From positions 40,196 through 104,195 of the forward strand of contig SWBL01000174.1 in assembly GCA_024195585.1 (NCBI GenBank): a stretch of DNA of 64,000 nt. The letters run 5' to 3'. This stretch comes from Aureobasidium sp. EXF-3400 (Eukaryota; Ascomycota; Dothideomycetes; Dothideales; Saccotheciaceae). The position numbers and the translations under genes were made by a program. Shown in pieces: positions 11,802 to 23,802 of the stretch. Below the pieces are notes generated by a model. It saw only the letters and a program-made list of their open reading frames with translations, ran no database searches and was not told where the DNA came from. Numbering within the stretch: position 1 is the stretch's first letter; each line of letters begins with the position of its first letter.

Positions 11802-12900
11802 GTTTGTGGATTTCTGGGAAGATGACTTGATATGATGCGATATGGGAAAAAATATAGGAGGAAGTCTGTCTTTTTGGAGAATTTGATACCTAGAGAAAGG
11901 TTACCACGGTCCTTTTCACTAAGCTAATGTTTATAATGCTGTATTCAGAAACGAAAATTGCTCTCTTTGCTTTTTAATTCGCTTCGGTCTGGTGCATTGT
12001 GATATCCCTTATCTAATCGAGATGATTGCTCTTCCAGCAAACAAGCCAAACAGAATGTACAACTGAACTTCTGCACATACTAAAGAATGTCGTGTTTGAT
12101 GACGATGGAAACAACCGATAATGACTACACACCCGTGAAGGCAGGTAGATCTTACTCACAATTCAGCTCCCCCCATGTGGCGCGGCTTGTTGGTGTAGCT
12201 ATAGAAAACATGATGATCTCCACAAAGAAGATTCCTTTGGAGGCTAAAACTTCCAATAAGAATGATGTTGTGTAGTTCGGCAGCCTTTGTTTCTCTTATA
12301 CCTCGAGACGGAGGTAAGATTGATCAAAAGATTGTGATAGTCTTCAGCACACGGAGACGCCACCGATCACAGATCATCATCAATCAGATGTCTCTGGTTC
12401 CGAGACGCGGAGGAGGGATTTGGTGATAATGTGGTGAGCCATCTGATGGAAGAGGCGCTCTAGCCACTAAGCCACCGCCGCATTTGTTACGGGAAGCTCT
12501 GTTCTATTGAGTTTCAAAAGTTGGATCTGGAGGACATGAGTTCGAGCCATCGAGAGACTTGTCGTTCTCCTTTCAAAAGGTTAGAGAACCTCTTGTTTTT
12601 GCATTGAGGCAGTACATTTGCAGCTTGTTGGCCTCGTGAGTTGTGTAGTCAGTTTGAGGAAGGAGCTCATCGACCTCACTGGCTGCAGATGACATGCTTT
12701 GCATCGAGGAAAATTCACACGTCATACCTGTCAAAAGCTGCAGTGCTGCATAATGTTGATCAAGACTGATGAATGGAAAGAACGATGTACAATCCCAACT
12801 GGTAGTTACGTACAATATGTAATGTCATCCATATTATCCATATTAACCAGAAAACTCCACAAGGGACAGATGAACCCAGACCCCCATCCTCCTTTTTCGA
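11802..12900. other. Intergenic region with tRNA-like fragments
   Basis: About 1.1 kb with no supported protein gene. On the minus strand 12436-12482 reads like the 5' half of a tRNA (D-arm with a perfect A-box, tggcttagtgg), while on the plus strand about 12520-12560 carries a B-box-like gagttcgagcc. The two halves are on opposite strands, so no functional tRNA can be made. Confidence 0.4.
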
Positions 12901-14283
12901 TCACTGCTCACTGCCACCAACTTGCTCTTCGTCAGCTTTCACAGTCTTGCCGTTTCCTTGAATATCACTATTTCTAAACACAGGATCATCCTTTTGCGGG
13001 AAGTATGCACTCCAAGCCTGCCAGCTCTCATACGTGCGACTTGGGTATCTCTTCTTGGTCACCTCACCCAGCTCCTCGACGCTCCTCTTTCCACCTTCAA
13101 AGCTGTCTTTGTACGGAAACACATGCGCGCCCTCGTCTGGGATACGTCGATCGCGGATAGCCATGAGAACGGAAATGGCATCGTAGACCGCGCGGGGTTG
13201 AGGCAAGAACGAGATAATTCTGCCAAAGGGAGCGTACAAGAGTGATTTCTGAGGCGAGTAGACATCACCAGAACCAACGTCATCGCGACCAGATTTGATC
13301 TGTAAGCCGAGCTTTGCGATTTTTGATTCGATTTTTGGAATGGCGGTCTGGGTGGGCATCTCGTGGTTGATCCCTTGGAGCATCCAGCGTAGCACGACGT
13401 CAGCTAGGACGCCGTTGGGCTCTATAGTACCAGAGAGAAGATTTGGAACTGCAACGAGAAGACGTTCGAGAAGATCGACTGCTCTGCTGCGCAGGAACTT
13501 GAATCGTTGACGACCGAGGTCGTAATGGCAACCCGGGAACCATGTCTCATGGATAGTGGGCGCACTTTTGCCATTATCACGGTCGCGCTTCGTCAAGCAC
13601 GGTTGGAAGAGTGACAGACGATCGTGGATAGAGCAGGCATGGTAGACTTGGTCCACGCTGCTTGAAACGACTTGATCCCAAAGGGTAGGGTATGAAGGTC
13701 CATTGCCAGCGTCCAAGGAAGGTATGCCGATGCTACCGACAGTATCCAGGAGACCCATGAACTTGATTGGCGTTGCGACATCCCAGCTTGCTCTTTTTCG
13801 AAATTCTTCGCTCTGGGGGGACGACGGTTTATCAGCAAGGTATGGAGAGGAGTAGATGCAATAAACTTGATCGCACAGATCACGAGACGGGTTGTTGACG
13901 ATGCCGCAGTTGTTGATCATGCCTACTACGCATCGTACTGTGTAGGCACCTCTGCTCAAACCAAACAACCAGACCTCAGTTCCTTCGCGGTAGTACTGGG
14001 CAATATATTGGTATATCTCAACGCAAGTGTCGCCTATATCGTTCGCAGTCGCACCATTGAAAAGGTAGGCGAAGAAGGTGCTTCCCAGACCGATACCGTT
14101 GAAGTATTTGGCTCGAAGCTTTCGTGCTGGGTCTTCGAGTTCTCTCGATCCTCTTGGGTTCTTCATGTCGATGCCAGTCATTTCTGCCAGGATCTGGATG
14201 TTGGTTCGGGTATCAGTTTCCGGACCACACCAAGTGCCGTCGCAGAAGACTAGTAGTCTCTGAGGCTCCGAAGCAGGTCGCAT
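12901..14283 (-). CDS. DUF2235 / Tle1-like alpha-beta hydrolase
   Basis: Single exon, 460 residues, starting at the ATG whose product begins MRPASEPQRLLVFCDGTWCG. The frame stays open further upstream (to 14397), but this start places the family motif RLLVFCDGTW at residue 8 as usual. The nucleophile motif is LFGLSRGAYTVR (G-x-S-x-G), preceded by EIYQYIAQYYREGTEVW, and later come GLLDTVGSIGIP with the acid residue and ETWFPGCHYDLGR with the probable catalytic His. This is PF09994, named after bacterial type VI phospholipase effectors; fungal members are intracellular and their substrates are unknown. No signal peptide or membrane helix is seen. Confidence in family is high, in function low. 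Confidence 0.85.
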   Translation of the reverse strand: MRPASEPQRLLVFCDGTWCGPETDTRTNIQILAEMTGIDMKNPRGSRELEDPARKLRAKYFNGIGLGSTFFAYLFNGATANDIGDTCVEIYQYIAQYYREGTEVWLFGLSRGAYTVRCVVGMINNCGIVNNPSRDLCDQVYCIYSSPYLADKPSSPQSEEFRKRASWDVATPIKFMGLLDTVGSIGIPSLDAGNGPSYPTLWDQVVSSSVDQVYHACSIHDRLSLFQPCLTKRDRDNGKSAPTIHETWFPGCHYDLGRQRFKFLRSRAVDLLERLLVAVPNLLSGTIEPNGVLADVVLRWMLQGINHEMPTQTAIPKIESKIAKLGLQIKSGRDDVGSGDVYSPQKSLLYAPFGRIISFLPQPRAVYDAISVLMAIRDRRIPDEGAHVFPYKDSFEGGKRSVEELGEVTKKRYPSRTYESWQAWSAYFPQKDDPVFRNSDIQGNGKTVKADEEQVGGSEQ

Positions 14284-15070
14284 TGTGAAAAGTGTCAGAG
14301 TTTGTATAGAGTTCTGATATTCTGAGTGAGTATGCAGATGAGGACGCTCGAGTGGTGCGTCAATAGTAAAAATTGAGTTATGTACAATCAGGATCAATGA
14401 AGGTTGAGGAAAACGGAACCAGACGACATTATTATATTGTCAGACCGACTCGAAAGGATGGGCGAGCACATGCAATTTTTTCGTCTTGTCGCTGTAGCTT
14501 ACCGCAGTCGTGCATATAAACAGTATGCCTCAGCCTCGAAAGCCTGCCTCAGCTGAGAATTGGACCTTTGACTGTTTTCGCAATTTTCATGTGATACACA
14601 GCCTGAGTAAGTCGGGATATCGGCGTTGGTGACACTGCGGCTGAGAAAAACCTGTAGATGGGGAATGCTGCAGCGACATGCTGTGTTTATGAGAAAATCG
14701 GCCAGGGGTCGTTCGACTGAGGAGCTGAGAGACAGGGGGCCGTGCAACCAGTCAGCAGGACACACGCAGATGATGAGAGATAGCCAAGCCCAACGGACTT
14801 CATCACGTTCACATGTCGGTACCCTGCTAAATTGAGCAAAACATTGCTATACTATGATCAAGGCATTGCATCGACCAAGGTGCTTGACCATATTGAAAAG
14901 GCCACTGTGAGGCGGTCGGAGCTGGAAACGACGTATTGCGGGAAGCAGGGCTGCTTGGCAAAAGTCGTGGTGTGCACCAAATTTGGCCTCGTCGACCAGC
15001 TCTCCTCCAACTTCATCAATAGACAGCGGTCTTGAATGGAGTGCGTCGAAGATTGCGCTGCTGATGAACT
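14284..15070. other. Intergenic stretch, nothing recognised
   Basis: About 790 bp between two minus-strand genes. Only short conflicting frames on both strands; no RNA gene or repeat seen. Confidence 0.5.
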
Positions 15071-15643
15071 TCATCCATCTTGCGACTTGTGCTCAGCCAA
15101 CCCCGTAGATTTGTCACTCGCTGGTTTCCCTAGACTCAAGACTGCGCCCTGCCCCTTTTCAAGTCCGTCGTCTTGGCTGCGAAGATGCCTTAGGCAGCGG
15201 AACCAGCAATAACCACCTAAGGCTAGGCATGCAAGGATAATCTGGAGATATGTGAGATACAACGAGAGCATCGGGCCTGAGAAAATCCCGTGGCAAGGTG
15301 CCTTGGATGATGCAGACGCCAAAACAGATAGGCTGGTTGCTGATGTCACAAGAGCACGATTGGCTTGTAACAAAGGCGTCGTTGGCCTATGTGTGGCCAC
15401 TGTTGCTGAGGCATGTTGTGTCGTGATCTCTCCAGGAACGATCGTATATGGGATCCCGACAGTCTCGATCTGTAAAGATGAAGGGAGGGCCGTGTTGACA
15501 ACAAGAGCATATGCCGTGTGATCTCCAGGCGAGTCAATGTACGTTGTGGTATATGTTGATGTTTGCTTTGATCTATCGTCGACCTTCCAAACATATTCGT
15601 ATACCACAGTCGCGGTGAGGTGTGGCTGAGAGTTCACTGACAT
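15071..15643 (-). CDS. Small single-pass membrane protein, unknown
   Basis: 190 residues from the first in-frame ATG (MSVNSQPHLTATVVYEYVW). The N-terminal half is Thr/Ser-rich and polar (TSTYTTTYIDSPGDHTAY), a transmembrane helix follows near residues 137-160 (MLSLYLTYLQIILACLALGGYCW), then a basic tail (RCLRHLRSQDDGLEKGQG). The frame is open upstream of the ATG with a hydrophobic stretch (CVLVSQLTGRLLLT) but no ATG, so a first exon with a signal peptide may be missing. With one, this would be a type I surface protein with a Ser/Thr-rich outside part, a common fungal layout. No family is recognised. Confidence 0.5.
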   Translation of the reverse strand: MSVNSQPHLTATVVYEYVWKVDDRSKQTSTYTTTYIDSPGDHTAYALVVNTALPSSLQIETVGIPYTIVPGEITTQHASATVATHRPTTPLLQANRALVTSATSLSVLASASSKAPCHGIFSGPMLSLYLTYLQIILACLALGGYCWFRCLRHLRSQDDGLEKGQGAVLSLGKPASDKSTGLAEHKSQDG

Positions 15644-17474
15644 GGTCAAGAGTAATCGCCCAGTGAGTTGGCTCACAAGCACACAGGACAAGTACGAGCA
15701 GACACTGCAGAGAATATCTGAGCAGCTAGAAAGGATCAGTAGAAAAGGGATTTCTCTGAGGGTAGAACAGGAAGCAGATCGAATTTTTACACCAAAGCAT
15801 CACTCTGGCAAGAACACTACTTATCAAACATTTCTGACATTCACAAGTAATATATAGCCGTTGTTTCCAATTCACATTCCTGGCCCCATTTTTAGCAAGA
15901 ATGTACCCGGTCGTTTGGGTCGAAACGGTTGCGAATTAGTCAGTTTGGCGCGCGCTTCGTCTTCTCCATGTAAATGATTAGCTACATTGACCACTTATCA
16001 TGCCCCCTATATGAACATCTATTCACTACCTAACTTACCATTGTCCCTCAAACCCCACCTAATCTGGCAGGTTGCAACACCATGGGTTACGCATAGCTCC
16101 CGATGGCACGGTCACACTACGAGAGGCGTTGATTTCTGTCTTGAGGACCAGTTTGCTTGTTGAGAGTGTGTCATGCATCTAATGATCAGAACATCGCCCA
16201 AACCACGGATAAGGCTGTCTCTCTTTGGCTGAATGCGAGATACCGAACCACTTCGCTCGTCCGAATTCAGACCGGAGTGCCACTATTGCAAATGTAGGCG
16301 AGCCTAACTGTTGCGTTCGACACATCATTGTTCACCTCTGCTTCAGAAAATGGAGACTCTGGTGCTTAATATTCCCAGCGATATTGCCAGTGAGAAATTG
16401 ATCACCTTCCATGCGTAAAGTGGCTCATGCGGATAGTGAAAGTTCGAGCGACGCATGTGGCTTTGTGGATTGAGTTTGTTACACCTTGCAGCAACCGTGA
16501 GTCTCAGGAAGTTCGCGTGCTTGCAGTAACGTTCGCGCGTCCATTGGCAAGTGAAGTGATTTGGGTAAGGTTTCCCAGGAAATGGAACTGTGGAGCGGCA
16601 ACGACAGGAGGGATCATTGGATGGTTCCCGCTGCCACACGAGGATTGCCGCTCAGCTCTTAATTTCCAGTGGGTTATTTCCGAGAAGCTATTACCAGCAC
16701 TCAGCACTCTTGTAGTCGTGCCGGAGACCACACCTCCGCAGCGAAAAGGCTCAATAATAAATCGATTTTTTGTCTCAATCCTACACGATGATGCCTACAT
16801 TTTCGGAGTGTCACACACTTTGCTCGCGGCAAGGCTGTTGGAGGCGCTGACGCTGTCTCTGGAGCTACGCGGGCCGAGACCCCCGGCTGTCGAAATTCAA
16901 AAATATCGTCGCACGCGCCCACGGTGCGCCCCTGTTGGTGACGACGCAATGGAAGACCCCATGGGGCCTAGGTAGGCCCTTCAAACGACATACAATACAA
17001 GAAGTTTACTCTTGAGCGACGGACCCTGTGGAAGGCACTTACATCATGGCTGGGGACGTTGAGAACCATGTTCTTGGAGCCGTAAAGATGGTGCACGGCA
17101 GGTCAGACTCTGGATTCGAAAGCAGTCCCTGTTCCTGACACCCATAAGATGGACTATATCAAGAATCAAAACCCGTGATTCGCGCTGATCAATCAGCAGG
17201 TCTCAAAGGGAATACCTGAGTTAAGCAGGGAATGTCTGCATACGAATTCTTCAGCCGCGAGCCTTGCTGAAAATGGATTGGTTGTCGTGTCGTCGTAAGC
17301 ATATCTCAAATCGGATAGCCGGCAGCCTCCTGCCACCCGTCGTCATTGTCTCAACGGCAACAAACAAGAAGTGTCCCATTGCTTGACAATGCTTAGCATT
17401 GAAGATCAGTCTACACCTTTTGGCATCCTGTCGACTCGCAGCATAACCCACACTCTCACTTAGTCTGGTAATCT
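15644..17474. other. Long intergenic region, no gene supported
   Basis: About 1.8 kb. The longest frame (16427-16975, 182 codons) begins with ATG but has no codon bias, domain or matching splice pattern and is opposed by equally long frames on the other strand. The last 200 bp form the promoter of the GH76 gene. Confidence 0.5.
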
Positions 17475-18995
17475 ATGGCGTCTCCGGGGCTCTCAAAATC
17501 TGGCATATTCTGCTTCAGTACCGTCTTGTTCGCAAGCCTTGCGAACGCTGTAACTCTCGACATTACAAATGCAGGTACGCACGGTTCTCGCATGTCGCTC
17601 AAGTGTAGTCCACGATCTGACCTTCAACAGATTCAATACGAAATGCATCAGCGATAGTCGCCAATGGTTTGATGGCGTGGTACAAAGGCAATGATACTGG
17701 CGGCACGCCTGGTATATTGCCTGGTCCGTACTATTGGTGGGAGGCGGGTGGAATGTTTGGCCACATGATCGACTACTGGTACTATACCGGTGACGACTAT
17801 TACAACTCGATCGTTTCTCAGGCCATCCAATTCCAGGTTGGAACAGGGGACGACTTCTTACCAACAAATCAGACAAAGGACGAAGGAAACGATGACCAGG
17901 TCTTTTGGGCATTCACCGCCATGGACGCCGCCGAACTCAACTTCCCTGAACCGACAGATCCAAATGCGCCTTCCTGGCTCTCACTGGCACAAGCAGTTTT
18001 CAATGAAATGGCCGGACGATGGGATACCAGTACCTGCGACGGCGGTCTTCGATGGCAAATTTACACCTTCAACGCCGGCTACGACTACAAAAACTCCATA
18101 TCGAATCTTGGACTGTTCCAATTAGCCGCTCGGCTCGCTCGCTATACCAACAATGCGACATACGTTGACTGGGCTGAAAAGACATGGCAGTGGTACACTG
18201 GTGTCTCGCTCTGGGACGGCGAGACATATCAGGTCTTCGACGGCACGACAACAGAAAGCAATTGCAGTTCAGTGGACCACTTCCAATGGACGTACAACTA
18301 TGCCGCCGCGATCGGCGGCGCAGCGTACATGTACAATCATGTATGTTCAGCCATATTTTAGTGCGTCAAAGCATCTGCTAACATGTATACTGCAGACATC
18401 AGATCAAAACTGGCTAGACATTGTCGAAGGTCTTCTCAACACGACATGGAGCACATTCTTCCCAGCGTCGATGGGCAACAAGATCATGGTCGAGATTACG
18501 TGCCAGCCTCTTGGTAACTGCGATACCGATCAACTGTCGTTCCGCTCATACCTCGCTCGCACGTTGGCAGTGACAACACAACTCATTCCCTCGTTGCACG
18601 ACACGATATACCCCTATCTACGCGCTTCGGCACAGGGAGCAGCAGGGCAATGCGACGGAGGAAACACAGGATTTATCTGTGGACAGGAATGGAACACTAC
18701 AGTGTGGGATGGCACATATGGTGTGGGACAAGAAATGTCAGCACTTGCAGTGATTCAATCACTGATGCTTGATGTGCATACTGAGAATGCGTTTACTCCA
18801 CCATTGACAACGTCAACTGGCGGTAACAGCACGAGTAATCCCAGCGCTGGCACAGGAAGTACTGGACCCAAGTTCCAACCGTCGATTTTCACGAGGACGA
18901 TCACGACTGGTGACAAGGCAGGAGCAGCGATATTGACCATCGTGGTTGTGTCGACAATTATTGGCGGCTCTTTATGGCTGGTCCTTTTCGATTGA
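17475..18995 (+). CDS. GH76 family GPI-anchored mannosidase-like protein (Dfg5/Dcw1 type)
   Basis: Three exons: 17475-17574, 17631-18340 and 18396-18995, giving 469 residues. A signal peptide (to about residue 26, ASLANAV) precedes VTLDITNADSIRNASAIVANGLM, the standard Dfg5/Dcw1 start. The Asp-Asp catalytic pair of GH76 is at residues 120-121 (GNDDQVFWAF), and PGPYYWWEAGGMFG and DGGLRWQIY are also family hallmarks. The C-terminus is Ser/Gly-rich and ends in a hydrophobic tail (AAILTIVVVSTIIGGSLWLVL), a GPI-attachment signal. Dfg5 and Dcw1 of yeast are needed for linking GPI proteins to the wall glucan, and this protein probably does the same at the plasma membrane. Many Asn glycosylation sites are present. 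Intron phases fit exactly. Confidence 0.92.
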
Positions 18996-19283
18996 GAGTA
19001 TTTAAATAAGCAGTAATCAATTAATGACATTACCAGAAATCTTGCACAAATACAAGGATATTCGACGTGATAAGTGTGAGAAGTGGTGGCATGGAGGATT
19101 CAGGAGGTAGTCTTGGCAGTTCGTACAGAAGGATGAGATTTAAGGCTGGGCGGAGGGCGCCAAACGTCAGAGACACGATTCAGCTCCTCGGCAGTGCCGG
19201 TATGGGAAAAGTCGTGTCAGTTAGCATGAAAGACAAATTGCCTGTCGCCTCGCGCATTCCTAAAAGAGTCGTTGTGGTCAGGC

Positions 19284-22200
19284 ATGGTCGCAGACGTCGA
19301 TGCCTCTGCATCACCGTACACGCCGACGAACAAAATCCCGCCTGAGCTCCATCTTCTCATCGACTTTGTCGCAGACGACCATCGACCCACCTTCATCCTC
19401 GATCATGCGACGGCCGCATTTCTCTATTGCAACACCGCCTTTGACGCCTTCGTAGCTACCGCATCCCGATCCTCGCCCTCGTCGACATGGCTCCCCTCGC
19501 TCCTCGATTCTGCCCGCTGCCATCCGCGACCCGACCCAAGAACCACGCACGAACTCGGCTCCTTCGCCAACCAACCCTGGGCAACGAGGAGCATTGCCTC
19601 GTCCTGGACTGCAGTATTCTGTTTCCATCGCCCTCCTGAACATGTTCCAACCCCGTCGTCAGACAAGAAAGCCTCGGCTCAATCCCTGCTTGTAGACAAC
19701 GTCCCTTTGCAACGTCAAGACTCGGACAATGCTTCCGTCGCCTCTGCTTCGACTTGCTCCTCTAGTCTGGGAACCTTCGACATGAACGCTCCTTTCGATG
19801 ACTTGACTGTCGACTGGCTGTTGTACCCCAGGCCAACTACAGATCCCTGGCTTGACTTCGTCCTCAACCACAACTGGCAAGACAAGACTGTCGGCCCCAT
19901 ACAATCTTGGCCCACCATGCTCAGGCAGATGTATACTACAATCCTCTCCTCAAGAGAGCCCCGCGTCTTGTACTGGGGAAATGACATGCTGCTGCTTTAC
20001 AACGAGCAAGCTCGTTTTGTTGTCGGCGAAATGCATCCTGCCCCACTCGGTGAACCCTTGAGACAAGTCTGGGGCGAAGCCGTTCATACTGAGGTTGTCA
20101 AGATGATCAAGTCTGGCATTAAGAGAGGAAAGTCTATAGCCCAGAGGAACTACGAACTGACCTTGACACGATATGGCTTCCCCGAGAGCTGCTTTTTTGA
20201 CCTAGTCTTTCTTCCCATACCGTCAGACGATGGCCATTATCTGGGCGTCCTGGCCGAATTCACAGAGATTACAGAAAAGGTCCTGCAGAGGAATCGCCAG
20301 GAAGTTTCCAAATCTTTGCTGGAATCCTTCTCAAAGGTCGCCGATCTACACCATCTTTGGCAGGTATTTGTGCATACTATCGAGTCTAATGCTCGTGATA
20401 TATCCTATGCAGTCGTATATACTGCCACCGAGATGCTGGGAGAACAGCGTGCAGATACATTTCAGCTCGAGGCCTCTTGCAATATCGACGGCTTGCAAAA
20501 ACACCTATCGCCTGCAATCTTCGAAGCATTGAAAGGTTCTGTTGGTGAAGTCTTTGTTCTTCAACGGAGCAAAAACACACTCCCTCAAGACCTGACAATG
20601 TCACAATCTGAAGCCAGTTCTGTCGACACAGCTTATATCTTGCCTATTATGGCCTTGGATGGCCTACGAATCCTTGGCGTCAAGGTGTTAGGCCTTAATC
20701 CAAGAAGAGCAATAAGTCCCAGTGTTCGTCAGTTCGTCGAATCGATCCGTGACATGCTTTTCAAAACAGCCGCACTCTTTTCGCTACCCACGGAACAGCG
20801 GGAGTCCCGAGAAATTGCCAAAGCTCTGTCTCGACAGCTCGAGACCATGACCATGAAGGCCGAGGAAACAGAACAGAATTTCACCAGGATGTTGCGCGAT
20901 GCTCCGATTGGCATGTGCATGCATAGAGACGACGGTCACTGTGTATATGTCAATGATGTATATCTTGAGCTGCTCGGTATGAGTAGAGCACAATTCTACA
21001 AAGCTGCAGAAGGTGGACTTGCCTGGCGAGATGCTGTGCATGATGAAGACTTTGAAGCAGTCAGCCAGATCTGGAGCTCTGCCCTCGAGAAGGGAACAGC
21101 TGCAAGCGCCGAGTTCCGTGTCAAATCAACATGCTCGCAAAGTGAAGTTCGTTGGCTTGAGATAAGCGCTCAACAACGACACGACAAAGATGGCAACTTG
21201 GAGTATGTGTATGTCTGGCTGAGGGACATCTCGACCAGCAAACAGCTGGCCGAACAGAGGTTACAAGATGCGTTAGAGACCAAGAGGAGATCGGAAATCT
21301 TCATCGACATGTATGAAATCATCCCACCTGAAGTGGAAACTGAATTGGCTAATGGTTCACAGGGTATCACACGAGATGCGCAACCCTTTGGGTGCGATAT
21401 TGTTGCTCGCTGATAGCATTGTCACATCCTTGCCTCCAGTGTCAAATGACGCGCAAGCCAGTGTATTGACACCTGGTCTACGGCATACACTCGCTGACAT
21501 TGCAGCCAGTATTCACTTATGCGCTAACCACCAAAAGGTCATCGTCGAAGAGATATTGACGTTCAGTCGATTGGATTCCAATTTGCTGGTCCTCGCACCT
21601 GAGAAAGTTCGCCCATCAGAAACAGTGCAACAAGTCTTGAAGATGGTCAAAGCAGAGCTCGATTACGACAACATCCAAGGCTCATTGGAGATCCAGCAGA
21701 GCTTCATCGATCTCGCCATCGACAATGTCGTACTGGACCCAGGGAGGTTGTCACAAATCATTCTCAACTTGATGACCAGTAAGCATCTTCGTCCAACCAG
21801 GAGTAACGTTTGTTCTAATGATATGACACAGATGCTATCAAGTTCACCAAGAATTCAAGCGAGCGAAGTATTGTTATAAGTCTCGCCGCGTCAAGAACAA
21901 GGCCTACTGCCGACGACTGTCAAGTAACGTTTGTAGCGCCTCGTGAAGAAAAGCGTCCAAAGCTAGCCCGGAGAATGTCGATAACGAACGACCCCATTGG
22001 CGAAGATGTTTATCTAATCTTCAGTGTACGAGATACTGGCTGTGGCCTCACGCCGACCGAGATGGGTCATCTTTTCCATAGATTCAGTCAAGCTTCACCA
22101 AAGACATACAAACAGGTTAGTATGAAATCAGTCCACGCAACAGAAAATGTCACTGACTTGTCTTACTTAAAAGTATGGTGGTAGCGGTTTAGGTTTATTC

Positions 22201-22932
22201 ATCAGTCGTGAGCTTGTGGAATTGCAAGGCGGCCAAATTGGTGTGCGCAGTCAGCCAGGAGAAGGCTCTACGTTTGCCTTCTTTGTGGAGACCGCCCGCA
22301 TTGAGTCGCCTCCTGAGCCACCATCTGCACAACTCGCTCAAACATCGATCAAGGACCATATGCGAGTGGTGGACGGTCCAGCCGCGCAACAGACGCAAGT
22401 ACCGGATCTTCATGTTTTACGTGAGTACGATTGTTGCAAGATATGGGTCATTGCTAACAGTCAAAAGTGGTCGAGGACAATGCCATCAACCAAAAGATTC
22501 TCGCTCAGCAGCTTCGTAAAACAGGTTGCGCCAGAGTATATGTTGCAGACCACGGCCTTGACGCTCTTGAACTTCTGTCGACCACTACTTTCCACAAGTC
22601 TACTGGAATTGAACAGATACCTTTGTCTATCATTCTGCTTGACGTTGAGATGCCTATCATGGATGGACTGACATGCGCGCGACGCATTCGCGAATTCGAA
22701 CAGACTGAGGAAATCATTCGACATGTGCCTATAATTGGTATCACAGCAAATGCTCGATCAGAGCAGATCGCCTCGTGTATCGATGCTGGTATGGATGAAG
22801 TAGTCGTGAGTACTATCAAGACCTTGACCAGTGTTTCATTTGCTGACTTTCGTAAAGACGAAACCATTCCGGGTGAAGGATCTGCTTCCACGCATGCTAG
22901 CTCTTGTCGATCAACACAATTCGAATGTCTGA
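19284..22932 (+). CDS. Hybrid sensor histidine kinase with PAS domains and receiver
   Basis: Six exons (19284-21310, 21363-21778, 21832-22115, 22174-22420, 22468-22805, 22858-22932) join in frame to 1128 residues. A Ser-rich N-terminus (to about 170) is followed by a PAS-like region ([14 protein letters not shown] ... [12 protein letters not shown] ... [22 protein letters not shown]), a GAF-like stretch, and a second PAS ([21 protein letters not shown], ending [10 protein letters not shown]). The phospho-accepting His is H679 ([12 protein letters not shown]). The ATPase has N-box NLMTNAIKFT, G1 DTGCG and G2 [13 protein letters not shown]. The receiver has [13 protein letters not shown], phospho-acceptor D1050 ([12 protein letters not shown]) and K1106 (TKPF). 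It should autophosphorylate on a stimulus and pass phosphate through an Ypd1-type carrier to Skn7/Ssk1. No membrane helices, so it is cytosolic. The ligand cannot be inferred. Confidence 0.93.
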
Positions 22933-23201
22933 TATGCTTTCCAATCTGTTCAACCGCACTATCACGGACCATCTCCAGTTTCAAATCCTGAACCTGTCAC
23001 TGCCCAAGCCCAGCTCCGTCACTCATAAGCTTAATCTGCATCGACGTGGAACTGAGATTTCTTGGCTTTGGGGCAGAGTTCATGCACCAAGCGGCATTCT
23101 CTACACTCATGAGTAAGAGGACTAGAGAAACACCAAGGACATGGTCTTACATGTCTGGTTGTAGACAACGGTGGTTGGTCATTACCAACTTTGTGAAGCG
23201 G

Positions 23202-23432
23202 TCAATAGTGCACCCAAGGCGGCCCGCGCTGCCCGATCTCTCGAGCAAAAGCCTCTATGTTTTTATGCCGAATCTCGCGCATGTACTGAGCTTGTTCGCC
23301 TTGGGGTCTCGTTTTGTCGATTGTGTCTATTTTGTCTTTGAACATGACGGCCCAGATGGCATAGCCGCAGAGGCAGAAAGCAGCACAACTGACAATAACG
23401 ATGGCTATGGTCGCGCTTGGTGATAAAGCCAT
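23202..23432 (-). CDS. Small membrane protein, 76 aa
   Basis: A single exon beginning MALSPSATIAIVIVSCAAFC. One transmembrane helix fills residues 7-28 (ATIAIVIVSCAAFCLCGYAIWAV is partly outside), and a charged tail follows (FKDKIDTIDKTRPQGEQAQ, then YMREIRHKNIEAF). The pattern of one N-terminal helix followed by an M-R-E-(I/V)-R segment occurs in small filamentous-fungal membrane proteins of unknown role. The frame extends 12 codons upstream without ATG. It lies tail to tail with the histidine kinase, 269 bp apart. Moderate confidence because it is short. Confidence 0.5.
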   Translation of the reverse strand: MALSPSATIAIVIVSCAAFCLCGYAIWAVMFKDKIDTIDKTRPQGEQAQYMREIRHKNIEAFAREIGQRGPPWVHY

Positions 23433-23802
23433 TCCAGGACCGAACAATAGCAAGATGAATGATTGCAAGCAGGAATTTCTGATGAAGATAACGAAGAGTT
23501 TGGGATATAGATCAGAGTAGAAGAATTGAAGGGATGGTTATAGAAGGCTTCATACTTGATAACCACCACATTATATATTCATTGCTCGCAGCTCAGTATG
23601 TCGATAGGAACTGTTTCCATGCCTACAGGCTGCTCTCTCGCGGTTTTATCGAGCCGGCCAATCATCACAATCAATCGCTCTCAGGATGCACTGTACAGCA
23701 GTCGCTGATCAGATTTCTAGAGACACCATATTTATCCTCATCTTTCTCGTTGGCTGGTTTATCGAAGCAGCCAATCAGCTTGCAGCAGATGTGGGCCCCC
23801 TT
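23433..23802. other. Gap between small membrane protein and Zn2Cys6 gene
   Basis: About 370 bp of divergent upstream sequence. An open frame in phase with the regulator begins at 23686 but reads a hydrophobic segment (FILIFLVGWFIEAAN) unlikely in a transcription factor. Confidence 0.4.

Noticed and set aside
16427..16975. 182-codon plus-strand frame with ATG
   Set aside because: No codon bias, no recognisable segment, and equally long frames oppose it on the other strand.
23686..23802. N-terminal extension of the Zn2Cys6 factor
   Set aside because: It would add a hydrophobic segment (FILIFLVGWFI) ahead of a nuclear DNA-binding domain.
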